64,000 bases of DNA. Origin: Tetrahymena thermophila SB210 (taxonomy: Eukaryota; Ciliophora; Oligohymenophorea; Hymenostomatida; Tetrahymenidae). Both the position numbers and the translations under genes were made by a program. A model generated the notes under the pieces. The model was not told where the DNA came from and did no database searches. It saw only the letters and a program-made list of their open reading frames with translations. The DNA is taken from positions 744,001-808,000 of the forward strand of contig NW_002476387.1 in NCBI RefSeq assembly GCF_000189635.1, read 5' to 3'. Within the stretch, counting starts at the first letter, position 1. Each line of letters starts with the position of its first letter. Positions 38,074 through 49,718 of the stretch are shown one piece after another.

Positions 38074-38901
38074 TCATTTCCATGTCTCTTCATCATCTAA
38101 TTAACCTTTATTTGTTTAGTTAGAATTACTGTAGTCATTAATACTGTTTTAAACTTACTACTAATTTTGTTAACTTGATGATACTTATTATTCTGTATGA
38201 TCATTAAGCTTTTTCTTTTTTTACAATTCTTCATGTAATTTATCAATATCATCAATGTCTAAATTATTTATTAAGTTATCTTCATACTATTATTTTTAGC
38301 GATCTAAAAATGCTTAGTTGAAAGAGTTTTTATCTTGCTCTTCTTGTTGATTTTATCTCTTAAAATTTTGCTGCTAATTCTAGAACCTATGCTATTGATT
38401 CATAATACCTTTATTATTGTAATAATTTTATTATTTATTATGTTGATATCCCCTATTATTAGCTTGTTCATTATCATTTGTTTAGCTTTCCCAAGGATTT
38501 TAAAGCATATTTTATTTAAAATAAGCTAAAGGATTAAAATTGTCATGATCTGACTAATTGTTTGAGTGAAAATTTTATTATTTTCTAAAATTTTAGTGCT
38601 GAGGTCTCTAATTGAAATTTGCTCCTTTCTAATATCCTCTTTAATTGTTATTATAACCATGTTATTATCTCTATTACACATCTTAATTTCTATTATGTTA
38701 GTTTTGATATCCTTAATTATTATTTCTATTTTGATTAAATCTCTAATTGTTATTATTATTATAATTTTTGTTGTAGTTTTGCTTGTTTCCTTGCCTATAA
38801 TTTCCATAATTTTGATTAAAATTGTTCTAACCATTTTAATTTTAATAGCCAAATTAATCTCTTTAATAATTCTACTCTCTGTTTTAATTGTAATCGCCCA
38901 T
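38074..38901 (-). CDS. N/Q/Y-rich low-complexity protein with a TTDN1-like motif
   Basis: An intronless frame of 275 residues from the ATG at 38901. The first ~130 residues are prion-like: Asn, Gln, Tyr, Gly and Arg in short NQR, GYQ and NNYN units. In the middle (plus-strand 38487-38535) is one compact conserved-looking element, NPLAYFKQNMLQNPWE. After a Gln-rich stretch comes a charged helix (QYEDNLINNLDIDDIDKL, HEELQKKKKLNDH), and the tail ends LDDEETWK. The element resembles the 'Y(F/Y)...ML.DPW' motif that ends human MPLKIP/TTDN1, which also follows a Gly/Tyr-rich disordered region; in TTDN1 this links to RNA lariat debranching. The resemblance is short and needs a profile search. Confidence 0.65.
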
Positions 38902-39256
38902 TTTTATCAAGGAGATTATTTATTTTTATAAAATTTTGTAAATTAATTATTGTCTATGAAATTAAATGCTTTTAAAATATATATGTGTTGATTGATTGAT
39001 TGATTGATAGAAATTTTAGATTGATTTAATTAAGAATTCAATAATAATTCTAATATTAAACAATTAAAAATAAATTGAATTGAATTTATTTGTAATTTAA
39101 TAAGTTAATTGAAATAAAATATGTTTGCTAATAAATATGCATTGTAATTAGATTATAGAATTTAACTTAGCTTTGTTATAATTTACACCTTATTTATAAG
39201 TAGATTACATGAAACAAATAAATAAATTATACTAATTTTTATTTTATTTGAGAGCA
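38902..39256. other. Spacer with a TTGA microsatellite
   Basis: It contains four to five tandem TTGA units (about 38987-39007). No gene. Confidence 0.6.
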
Positions 39257-40746
39257 TCAATAAAAATTTAACTAAAATTTGCAAAAATTATCTTTCTTAT
39301 CTTAAGGAATGAAGTCCGCAAAGCTGTAGATAAAATCTATTTTATCGAATTCATCTGTTTTTATATAAAATTAATTTGATTTGATTGATAATGAAAATAA
39401 TTTTTTGAAAAAATACTTATTTCGTATGTCAAGCCGATACCAGCAGATAGCCTAACATTTTGCTTGATTAATGAAGAAAGTTTATTTTCTTAATTTAAAT
39501 TTAAATTAGTAGGGACAAAAGCAGTATAGAGATGTAAGAAAGGGAGGATGTCAACCTTTTGAAGGAAGGGGAATTTAAGGAAGTAGTATTTAAATTAGTT
39601 TGTCAGGAAATATCTGCTGCCAAAATTAGTAGAATTGATATTTTTGTCTTATAAATCAATGTTTTTGTAAGATGGCTAATTAGTCAAAGTAAAATTCTCA
39701 CTAAAATGAAGGTTATTTTTAGAAAAGACACAACCTGCTTAAAATTAATTTTGTGCCATAGCTGGAATTTTTGTTTCTCCTATCTAGATTTGATGAAGCT
39801 TTTGTTTCATATTCAAATATCTGGCTTTTGCAAATAGTGACATATTGGATCCAATACCTAATTTTGCTGAAACCTATGTCATTTACTAAGTATTAAATTC
39901 CTATTGAATTTAGGTTTTATCAGTGAATGTTGCCTTAAAAACTAAATTTTGGTATGTTTGCATGGTTTAATCGAAAATACTTCCATTATGTGCCAAAACA
40001 TTAGTAGCGGTAATATCAGGAGAGTAGTGATGAGAGGTAGTTGATACAGCTAGTTTGAATCTAGGATCTTTCTTCAAATAAAAATTACCTCTAAATTTAA
40101 ACATTTTAGTCCTTAAATCATTTAGAACCTACCTATCAGCCATACCAAATTCATATTCTTATATACAACTTTCAGGAGAAAAGTAAGGGAAAGTGAAAGA
40201 AGAAAAGAGCTTTAATTCTTTGTTAAAGTCAAAGTAAGATTTTCTCATACGAAAAACAATAGATTCACACTAACCAAGCATGTTAGTAAACTATGGCATT
40301 AGGACAATTCCAAAATTTCTTTACTTTTAATCAATAGATACACCATAATCACATGAAAAAATAGGATCTTCAGTGAATCTAAATTTCAAATCGAGTTAAT
40401 CATATTAATATTTATTTATTTGATTTTAAAATTCTCCTTCTACTGAAACATCGCGAAAGCAGCCAGCATTTTTAATATTTTCTAAAATACTTTAATTTAT
40501 TCTTTATGAAAGCTCCTAGAATGTTTTAATTTAATCAGCATTTTCATTTTTCAGGTTTCTAAGTAAATAAGAAGTAATTTTTTTGGAGGTTCTTAAAGAT
40601 CTTGAAGGATCGCTATTACTTACAGTGACATTTAATTTTGAAGGAAAGTCTATTTCATTCTCATCAAACTACTTTTATACCTCTTTAGTCTATTCAAACT
40701 CGCTATTTTTAACAAAAACCTTGTAATTTCCATCCATTGATGCCAT
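39257..40746 (-). CDS. SAM50: Sam50/Omp85-type mitochondrial outer membrane assembly protein
   Basis: Sam50 is the beta-barrel core of the mitochondrial SAM complex, which inserts other beta-barrel proteins into the outer membrane. It gives 475 residues in two exons (intron 39355-39416; spliced length divisible by three). Residues 1 to about 130 fit one POTRA-like domain, with a helix NQSILENIKNAGCFRDVSVE like the 'l.....lg.F..V' of POTRA. The rest is made of alternating strands expected of a 16-strand barrel, including YFLTNQFKYYFLKFPFLQK. The final strands are VRLSAGIGLTYEI, FDKIDFIYSFADFIP and CKFQLNFY, the typical 'S.G.G......l...Y..P' ending. I start at ATG 40746 (MASMDGNYK); the frame is open a little further upstream without an ATG. 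It is divergent, but the C-terminal barrel is convincing. Confidence 0.8.
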
Positions 40747-41198
40747 CTCTTTATACTTTGAATAATGATTCTAACCTAATTTACTACAACACTTCTAGAA
40801 ATTCTATTAATATTTAACAATAAGTTCTTCTTTATTTATAAATAATTATTTAAAGATATGCAAGAATGAATCAATTAATCAGTCAAGCAAACAAACAAAC
40901 ATAATTAAAAATCAATTTTATTTACTACCGAAAAATAAAAAATTATCAAGCAGTAAGTAATAATATTGATAATAAATACCCATTCTATTTGTTTTTTTAT
41001 AAAAATAAAAAAATCAATTAACACTCTAATTTATGCAATCATAATAAAATAAAAACGTATGTCCTATTAATTGATCACAAGCAAGAAGTTGTTTAGTTAG
41101 TCAAAAAAGATTTATTTTTTAAAAAGCACTTAAATGATTATAAACCAAATAAATTAATTTAAATACAATTTATTATAATGTTTTTTAAATATTTTTTT
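40747..41198. other. Spacer
   Basis: AT-rich, with a CAAACAAACAAACA tract near 40887. The frame upstream of the Sam50 ATG is open for about 50 codons without an ATG. No separate gene. Confidence 0.6.
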
Positions 41199-42359
41199 TC
41201 ATTTTGCTAAGAAAGCACCAGCAATTAATGCTATTATTGCTACTATAATAACATGGAACATAGTAAAGTTGGCTTCCTAATTACCTATATTTAAAATAAT
41301 TTATTTATATTTATTTTACAATATTAATGCTATTTATTTTTTTATTTACTTGCTTGCTGAATCTTCTATAGCTCTTTGACTTTCTTTTCTAAATCTTTAT
41401 TTTATTAAGCCTAATTTTTATCATTAGCAATTTTATAAAATTCTAAATCTATTCCAAAATAAAAAATTACTAAAATTTAATTTTCACTCTTTGCCTTATT
41501 AAGAGCTTCGTTGAGTCTTTTTTCCTCTTCATTTGCATTTACTGAAGCATACAACTTTGAACTGTTCATTAAACCTATTAATTAGTATATATTAGTGTTG
41601 TTTTAAATAGTTTATTTTACTGTTTTCGCGTTAAGTGACATTTCCTTCAAAGCTAAAATCAACTATTTTTTCATTCTATTATTACTAACTTACAAGAAAA
41701 ACATCTACCTTTTTATTACCCTAAACATGCTTTTTCAAAATGTCGCTAACATCTTGCCCTTCTTGGAGCTGAATTATTTACAATAAAAATAATTTTTACA
41801 CAGTTTAAATCAAATTAGTAAAATACAATTTATTCAGTGAGTTCAGCAACATCTATCTAAAATTTATCTCCTGTTATTTAGTTGTATTCTCTCTATATAT
41901 ATTTTTTAATATTAAGGTTCTTTAATGCTAGATGCAATAAGTTTACTCTTGGTTGCATTGTAAATTCGACAATTACATCGCAATTTGGATGAATTTCTTT
42001 TTAGTTTGGTTGAACAGAAAAACACTTTGGATTATTAGTTTTGAACTAAGATTTTATAAAATGAAAATAAAAATTTTAAGGACTCAGATAAATAATACCA
42101 AAAAAAAATATACCTTATAATATATTTTATTTCTGGATATATTTTTTAAAGTGAGCGATGTATTCATCAACTAATTTGGCTTGAAGTTGAAGCAAAGAAA
42201 GTTATTATTTTTTAATCCATCTATTTCTATTAATTCGTCAAATCTATTTGGCTTATCTCTAAAATATTTTAAAGCATAAATTTAATAATTTAGTCATTTC
42301 TATGAACATAGAGTAATGTTTTTTATATTATTTTGTTATGCTTACTATTTTGAAGTCAT
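41199..42359 (-). CDS. VAP (VAMP-associated protein) with MSP domain and membrane tail
   Basis: VAPs sit in the ER membrane and bind FFAT motifs of lipid-transfer and tethering proteins at contact sites. The model has seven exons (225 residues, divisible by three), starting with a 14-base exon MTSK at 42359. The MSP domain shows FLCFNFKPNQLMNTSLTLKN, then KTNNPKCFSVQPNQ, equivalent to the FFAT-binding 'KT..P..Y.V.P' element, and CDVIVEFTMQP. After it come IQREYNQITGDKFQIDVAEL, a coiled coil (LEKKVKELQKIQQ), and the tail anchor FTMFHVIIVAIIALIAGAFLAK (split by residues), which ends the protein. One intron (about 41575-41719) was chosen because it alone keeps the frame. The family call is strong despite the divergent MSP domain. 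Confidence 0.85.
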
Positions 42360-42856
42360 TTCTATCTTGATTTCTTTATAAATTTTGCTTTTTATTCTAA
42401 ATAATTCCTTTTTACTTTTATGATCAATATCTTTCTTAAGAATAAATAATAATAATAATTATTATTATTATAATTAATGATTATTGCGAGAATATTTAAT
42501 GTACTAACTAGAATATATAAAATTAAACTCTAAATTAAATAATACATGCACGTTTATAAATTATTTCTAAGAATTTTATTCTATCATAATAAAATTGAAA
42601 TTAAGTAGGGTCATCATGGGAATTCCTTCACTAGCATAAAAATGCAACAAATCATTATTAAATATGTTTATTTCTTTTATATTAGAAATAATTTATTAAG
42701 GTTTTTTGTGGATCCTGATAAATAAAGCAGAGTTACTCTCTGAAATATTTTTTATTGGTCGATTCAGCAAAGATAATTTATTTTTAATTATTTATTAATA
42801 TTTTTGTTTAATTGTAATAACAAACATTTTTGTATTAAAAATATAATTGAAGAAAA
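42360..42856. other. Spacer between divergent genes with an AAT/ATT inverted tract
   Basis: It contains AATAATAATAATAATT followed at once by ATTATTATTATAATT (about 42446-42476), which could form an AT hairpin. No gene. Confidence 0.6.
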
Positions 42857-44269
42857 ATGATTAAGAATAGTTAAGGTTAAAAAAAAAGGGTTGATGCTAA
42901 AAGTCAAATAACAACCTATAGGGAGAGTAAAGAAAAAGAAAAAGAAATACCAATAGCCAACTTAAAATCAGGAGAAGAATTATATAATGAAGAATAAATC
43001 ACTAAAAGCCAAAATAGAGTTGCATTTATATAAAAATAATTTGATGATATGGGCATGACTAATCCATTTAAAATAAACTCTCTTAACTTAGAAAAAGCAT
43101 TTAGTGTTTAGGATATCATAAAAACAATCATTGAAATATTTACTGATGCAATTGAATGTTCAAAACCTTCTAAGTTTAACATAATTAATTATTTTGTTAA
43201 CTACGTTTATCAAAAGGTTGAATCAAAAACCTTGACAAGCTAATTTTGTTGGAGCCTCATTGATTAAATAGGAAAAGAAGCTGTTACTAGCAATGAAATG
43301 AGGATAATATTATCTTTAATTGAAGAAAGTTCTTACGATTAGATAAAATTTTATATTAACTTTCGTAAGATGATTTTTCAATATTTATTTAATCTAGAAA
43401 AAAATAAATGTGGTTATGAATCTTTTTAACTCGATGATTATAATGTGATATGTGAGCAATGGGTAAGAATCAATCAAAGGTATTTTGAATTTGTATCTTA
43501 CGAATAAATAATGTAATACTTTGAGGAAGAAATTAAAAAAATTAAATTTAATTTTGACCAAGATTTATTTTATAAGCTATAATGCTCAGAGTTTATGTTT
43601 ATAGGTCTACTATTTAACAAGCATTTAACTTCTAAATATGGGAAATATGAAGAGCATATAGAAAAATATCGCAAGCAACAATCTGCAAAAGGGTATTAAT
43701 ATAATTTATAAGCTTAAAAGAAGCATAGATAAGAGTGTAGTGATTTTTTGATTAAATGGGGATGGTCTACTTTTAATTAATAACTAGAAACCAAAAAGTA
43801 AATATAATAAAATCTTTAGGTTAGATAAAATTATAATTATGAGCAACAGAAGCCTCAAACGGTAAAAAAACAGCCTCCAAGGTCCCGTAAAAGTATAATA
43901 ATAACCTAAGATAGATCTAAAAGTGCTAATAACCTAAAAAATAATTAATTAAAACAATAATATCCTTCATTTAATGACGATTCTATCTCAAAAACTCCTG
44001 AAAAAAGAAAAGTTAGCAATGCTAGTCGTAAAGTATCGATTACTAACACTGCCCCAAGTTTTAAGTAACAATAATTTACTTCTCCTAATAGCTTTGATAA
44101 CCAAAAAGATACCTTCTTTACTCCAAATAGAACAGTTAGTCCATTTTCTGACTAAAAATAATCTCACTCTTAGACAAATTTTTAAAACAATTAAAAGATT
44201 CATTAATTTAACAAAACCACAAACTAATTTTATTATTAATAACAAAGCAACTAAAAATCTTTTTTTTGA
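42857..44269 (+). CDS. Orphan protein with helical middle and Ser/Gln-rich tail
   Basis: An intronless frame of 470 residues, MIKNSQGQKKRVDAKS... to ...QSNQKSFF. After a basic N-terminus and a possible short motif (FIQKQFDDMGMTNPFKINSL), residues about 75-290 are ordered and helical: AFSVQDIIKTIIEIFTDAIE, FVNYVYQKVESKTLTSQFCW, KEAVTSNEMRIILSLIEESS, and CSEFMFIGLLFNKHLTSKYG. The last ~150 residues are disordered, rich in Gln, Ser, Thr and Pro, with several S/T-P sites (SKTPEKRK, FTSPNSF, FFTPNRTVSPF) suggesting phosphorylation by proline-directed kinases. I do not recognise a family. Confidence 0.7.
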
Positions 44270-45278
44270 AAATAAATCTGTTAAGTTTATTATATAAAAT
44301 TTAATAATTATTATAAAATTTATAAAAAAACTATCATATTTTTTAAAAAAGATTTAATAATATTTTAAAAATTAGCATTAATCATTCATTATTTTAATTT
44401 TGGCTTTCTTTAAAAAAATTACTTTTATTAAATTATTTTTAGAAAAAAGAAATACTTTATTTTATTACCTTAAAACTAAATTTTTTTACAAAGAAAATTC
44501 AATTTTTAGTCAATATTTTTTGATAGTGCTTCAGATATATGAATAAACGGATAGAATTTCATTTCTAAAAGTTAATAAATCTTATAAATTTTGTATTAAA
44601 AAAACTCACAAGCTTTTAATATGATTATCAAATTAATACTAATATATATTCTTAATTGTAAAATATATAAATGATTTTCTGAGGATAATAACAATATTTA
44701 TTATATTCTAAAGCAGATAAGATGCATGTGAATAACTTAAACAATATTTAGATTATTTTATTTGTTATTTTGTTTATTTAAATTCTATTTAAAATTTTTT
44801 AAAATAAATATTTATAAATCAATAATAAAATTTAATACAAAAATAAATACATGTCAATTATACTGCCATCTTAATCATTACTTCTATCTGATGCAAAATA
44901 AAAGAGAAAATTCACAGTAAATTACAAAATACTTAATCCTATCAAAATCATTTGTTTTTTAAAATAAAATCTACCAACCTTTATGAGCCAATATCTATTT
45001 AAATTAAATTTAATAAAGAAATTAAGTATTTTGATTTTAATTTTAAAATAAATTTTGATAAGGAAAATGTAAAAACTTATGTTTTAATAAATTTTTAAAT
45101 TATAAAAAAGAAAGTAAAAAATTAAACTATAATAATAATTAATAAATTAATAGATTTTTGACAGATTATTACTCAAAATACAGCTATAAAACTTGAAATA
45201 TAAAAAACAAAAAAATATTTGTTAGCTATCTATCTATCTATCTATGTTTGATTTGAATTAATAAATTAATTTAAAATA
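44270..45278. other. AT-rich spacer
   Basis: About 1 kb between the 3' ends of two convergent genes, with a CTAT tract at 45225-45244. No gene. Confidence 0.6.
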
Positions 45279-46247
45279 TCATATATTCTAATTTTAGTTA
45301 AGATATTATGAAATTTCCTTTATTTATTCAATGCATTCGTCTTTTTTTGCTTATGCGCTATCTAATCTTTATTTTAATGCTTGTATGCAATCATTTTCAC
45401 TATGTCTTTATAAATCTGTAAACTTCATTCCTTATAAGCAATTTTCACAAAATACATTTCTGCTTGGACAATCTTGCTTTAAATGATATTATTCGTCTTT
45501 TTTTATTATCTAAGAGCTGCACTAAGGGCATTATATTAATCTATTTATGCATAAATTTAGCGTATGATGATCTAGATCCTTAAATTAAATCTTTTATTAG
45601 CATTACGTACAATCTATCAATCTAAACTTGCATTGATCCAAATGAACATTTCTTTTTAAGTATTACATTTTGCTAGAACACCCTTAATTGGGACAACTAA
45701 TAATTCTGTGATCACATTCTTACAAATGTTTATCCTATTCTTCTATTTTTAAAGGATTTAAGCAGTATTTACATTTAATTTTGTTGAATTCGCAATTTTT
45801 TTGATGATGATCTAAATCTTTTTTGCAAACTAACTTTTAGCAATTTGCAAATCTACATTTGACTAAAGTAAATTAGCAGTTTGGAACATGTTAATTAATT
45901 TCATTATATTTCATCACTACATTACATTATTAAGAAGGATCTTCATTTAATGAGTTTGGACACTTAATCGATAACCAATTGAATACTTTTTCTAATTGTG
46001 GTATTTGCTTTTCAAGAAAAGTAGAATTTTATGAGCATTTTTAAGGGCAAGTTTAGTTTAATGTATTCTTCTACCATTTCTTAATGCATCCCTTACAAGC
46101 AAAATATCCACAATTAGTGCATACTAAAATGGGTTTCTGTAAAAGCATGAAGCAAATCTTGCACAAAACGTTATGAATTAAATCTTTATGCTCACAATCA
46201 ATTAACTCTTCTTGAATTTAAATTTCTTATGAAACTCCCTAAATCAT
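45279..46247 (-). CDS. RING plus TRAF-type zinc finger protein
   Basis: An intronless frame of 322 residues. A RING-type finger lies at about residues 29-72: CKICFMLLQKPILVCTNCGY, then FACKGCIKKWQKN and CPQKC. It is followed by four to five TRAF-type CxxC...HxxxC fingers: NQHVPNCQFTLVKCRFANC, DHHQKNCEFNKIKCKYC, KHLQECDHRIISCPNQGC, HHTLNLCINRLIQCPQC and YHLKQDCPSRNVFCENC. A short C-terminal coil ends it (KKDECIEQIKEISQYL). This is the layout of TRAF-like RING ubiquitin ligases without a MATH domain; ciliates have many. An E3 role is likely, but the targets are unknown. The RING has unusual spacing, so activity is not assured. Confidence 0.85.
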
Positions 46248-47259
46248 TTTTTAATTTACTTAAATACTCCTTTTCACTTAATAAATTTTCAATTTTTTTT
46301 TCTACTTAAAATTTTCCTGATCTTTTTTATAACTCAAATTACATAAATTTTTTTTGATGAAACTAACCATCCAACTATAAATAAATACATTTATTAATGC
46401 AAATCAATTTATAATTCCAGCACACTTAAAAAATCAAAAAATATTATTTGATATAAATATTATAATTTTTAAATTAAAAATGATCTCTTTTGGCAAAGAT
46501 ATAATATTTCAAAATATTTTATAATTTTTGATAAAATAACTCATAAAATTAAAAACTCATTCTTTTAATTTCTAACTTGACTTAAATTACTTAATCAATA
46601 TTTACAGTTATTATATAAATATGTATTACAATCAAAACATATTAAAAAAATAAATTATTAAACTTTCTTTTTAGCTAATTTAAACTCATTTCTACATTAA
46701 TTTAGAGAAAATGTATTTCCATTTTTTTAATATTTTTTTTAATTTCAAATAATTAGATTTTATTAAAAATGATTGATCATAAAATTTGATTGAAATTAAT
46801 AAAATAAGTTTAAAAAAACTACTTCAAAAATTTTGCTATAAAATATTATATTTTTTAATTTTTTCATTTATAAAGTTAATTCAACCAAAATACATTTAAA
46901 AATAATTAAGTAAAATATTTTAAAATATTATAAAATTTTATTGATAAAAAATAATTATTATAGTAAATAAAATATCTGTTTTTCAAAAATATAAATTTTT
47001 TTTTTGCTAGAATCCTCAATCAATAATCATATTAAATGATAGATAATTGTTTGCATTTGTTTTGGATATTTATTTATTTATATAAATATAAAAAGAGTTT
47101 CATTATGTATGATTGATATTTTAATCTTTTGAATATTCAGTATTATATTTAAAACATAGGAACTGACTGAATCAAAATAAATTTCAAAGTTAAATCTTAG
47201 ATTATTTGTTAGTTATTAATCAAACTATTCATAATAAATTTTATCATCTTTTAGTAAAA
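46248..47259. other. AT-rich spacer between divergent genes
   Basis: About 1 kb of A/T-dominated DNA with no gene, RNA or repeat that I can support. Confidence 0.6.
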
Positions 47260-49440
47260 ATGAAATCTTCACTTCCAAGCTTAAATAGTAAATTTTTCTA
47301 TTTCATTATTTCTAGTGTTTATTATATAAAACATTTTAAATAGATGCTTCTAGTTATGTAGGCTCAAGACAATTTAAGCCTGCCTCATCTCAACTAGGTA
47401 ATTAAACTTAGACTTCTCTTGTTTAAATTATTTTTAAAATGAAAAAATAATTTTAAAAGAATTGTAATTTTTAAAAAAATTAAGCTACTTCTTAATTGAA
47501 AAAATCTAAAATGGAAGGCTATGATGTTGTTGAACCTAAGCCTCCTAAAGAAAGTTTCAGCCAAACTTTAAAGAGTAATAAAAAATCTTAGCAATTAGAT
47601 TCTACTGTAGGTGCAAAAAATGCAGTTGATCAAGCAAATAAAAAAACAACTCTTGAGTAGAATATAGAGGAATAATATATAAATGGTTTATAGAATGAAA
47701 TCAAGTTATTAGAATATGAATTAAAATTATTGAAGGATAAAGAAACTGAAGAATAAACAAACTTTACTTCATTCTTCAAATATTTTAATGATGGTGTTCC
47801 TATTAACGACAATATTATTGCAATGAAAAACGTTTACAGTTCAACTTAGCGCCATCTCAGCGAAACTCTCACTGTATTAATTAAGAATAATTTACTTTAT
47901 AAAAATTAATTTATTTTAAATAAATATTGATTGATTAAAATAATTTATTCATCAAAAGGCCCACTAAACAGAAGTTGACGAGATATTGATAGAAAATTAA
48001 GCTATTGAAGAAGAAACTAAGGAATATGAAGAGAGATTTTAAGAGCTTTAGGAAATAATAACAAAAAAAGAAGAAGCTTATGTTAAGGAATATGCAAAGT
48101 ACTTTAATTTTAAGGGTTGACAAACTTACTAAATTTTATTATATTTTAAAGATATGAAAACATGTTTTTTGATGAGATGTATCTCTACAAAGAATGTGAG
48201 CCTGATTAAAAAGAATTGCAAAAGAAAACAAGATACTATCAAGGAGAAATTATGGTAATATTTTCAAAATTATGATATGATGCTAGTATCTTCTTTTGTT
48301 TAGATTTTTAATAGAAATAGAGACAAAGAAGCTTTGATTGCAGGTAGAAAGGAAATCATGGATTAATAAGCTTTAGAAAAACTTAGAAGATAAGTTATTA
48401 ATATTGAAGAAAGTATTCTTGAAAGAAAAAAAGAAATGGTATATTTTTTATTATATTTAAGTGGTTTTTAATCAAAAAAATCGGGATAGGATGATAGAAT
48501 GAACACAGATGTCCTTGAACATGAAACTCTATTTTTAGAAGAGTAAAATGAATTACTTAAAAAGAGAATTCTAGCTATGAAGACAGATCTAAGTATGGTT
48601 TAGGTTAAAATCTAAGAATAAAAGTTTATTTTAGAAACACAAGCCAAGGATAGAGAAAATGATGTCAGTTAAAGATTAACTTTAATGAACAAAATTTTTG
48701 ATCTGAAAGAATAAATAGAAGATCAAGTAAATAAATAAATATCGATTAGAATTTATTTGTAAATATTTTTGTTTCCAAAAGCAAAAAATGACAGAGGGAT
48801 TAGTTCAATAAAAAGTTAAGGAATTAGAAAGAGATAGAGTTAGAAAAGTAGAATAAGAGGTTGAGCATATCACTAAGAGATAAATTAATTTATTCACTGA
48901 TCGTAACGATGAATTAGAAAAATTAAACGATGACATCATCTACAACAAAGTTGAACTTGAAAAAGAATTCATCGATTTAGAAATTGAAGAAGACACTCTT
49001 CATAAAAGAATTAAGGATTCTAAGGAGAGACTTCATTAACTTAAAGTAGATATCGAATTAGCTGCAATCAAAGAAAGAGACCTCTCCGAGCAAATCGATC
49101 CCATTTCTCAAAAAATAGATTAGCTTAGCAAAGAAAATCCTAAAAGAGATCAAAGAGTACGCGACTTAGAATAAGAAATATTTAAAGCAGAATAATAAGT
49201 AAGTTTGTATTTTAAAAATGAATAAAAAATAATTTTTACTATAAATATCATAATAGCTCGACCTTATTAACCAATTTAAAAACTTTAACATAGAAGAAGC
49301 TAAAATGGCTTATGCCTCAAATAATCAAGTAAAATAAATTTATTACTTTATTTTAATTTATTTATGTAACTATTATAAATTAGATTAACAAAAGCATAGA
49401 AAAATTAGTAAGAGAATATAGAAAAATAACTACTTCTTGA
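47260..49440 (+). CDS. Coiled-coil protein of ten exons, probably axonemal
   Basis: The splice model joins ten exons (introns start at 47288, 47398, 47874, 48099, 48255, 48439, 48727, 49199 and 49329) into 543 residues, exactly divisible by three. The N-terminus (MKSSLPSLNNASSYVGS) is short and disordered. The rest is near-continuous coiled coil: EEQYINGLQNEIKLLEYEL, DEMYLYKECEPDQKELQKK, FLEEQNELLKKRILAMKTDL and NDELEKLNDDIIYNKVELEK, ending KLVREYRKITTS. The pattern 'YI.GLQ.EI.LLE.EL.LLK.KE' followed by 'NDGVPINDNIIAMKNVYSS' looks like a conserved signature of ciliary coiled-coil proteins, but I cannot name the family. Intron-rich, well-conserved coiled-coil genes in ciliates are often axonemal; that is inference. 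Confidence 0.8.
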
Positions 49441-49718
49441 GCTAATTTAAGTATCTCATATTTAAAAATAATGCTTGTATAAAATTGTAGTAAAACAACC
49501 TTTTAAAAAAATAAAAAATATAAATCTTAAATAATATGTTCTTTTGTATTATATATACAAAAAATATTCATTTTTGCAAAATGTTTGTATAAAATCAATA
49601 AGGATATTCAAGTATTTCATAAAACAAATTATTATTTAATTGTTGAAATTTATATTTTCAAATCATTTTTATGAATGCTTGATTTGATATTCATAATATA
49701 AATTATTAAATTAATTTT

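Noticed and set aside
38335-38931. Plus-strand Ile/Leu-rich frames and a minus-strand Ile/Lys frame in the N/Q-rich gene.
   Set aside because: They are out-of-frame readings of the 275-residue N/Q-rich protein, whose own frame has a clean start and stop.
42446-42476. AAT/ATT inverted tract as a possible terminator or RNA hairpin.
   Set aside because: Simple AT-repeat symmetry in an AT-rich spacer of a eukaryote; no supporting context.
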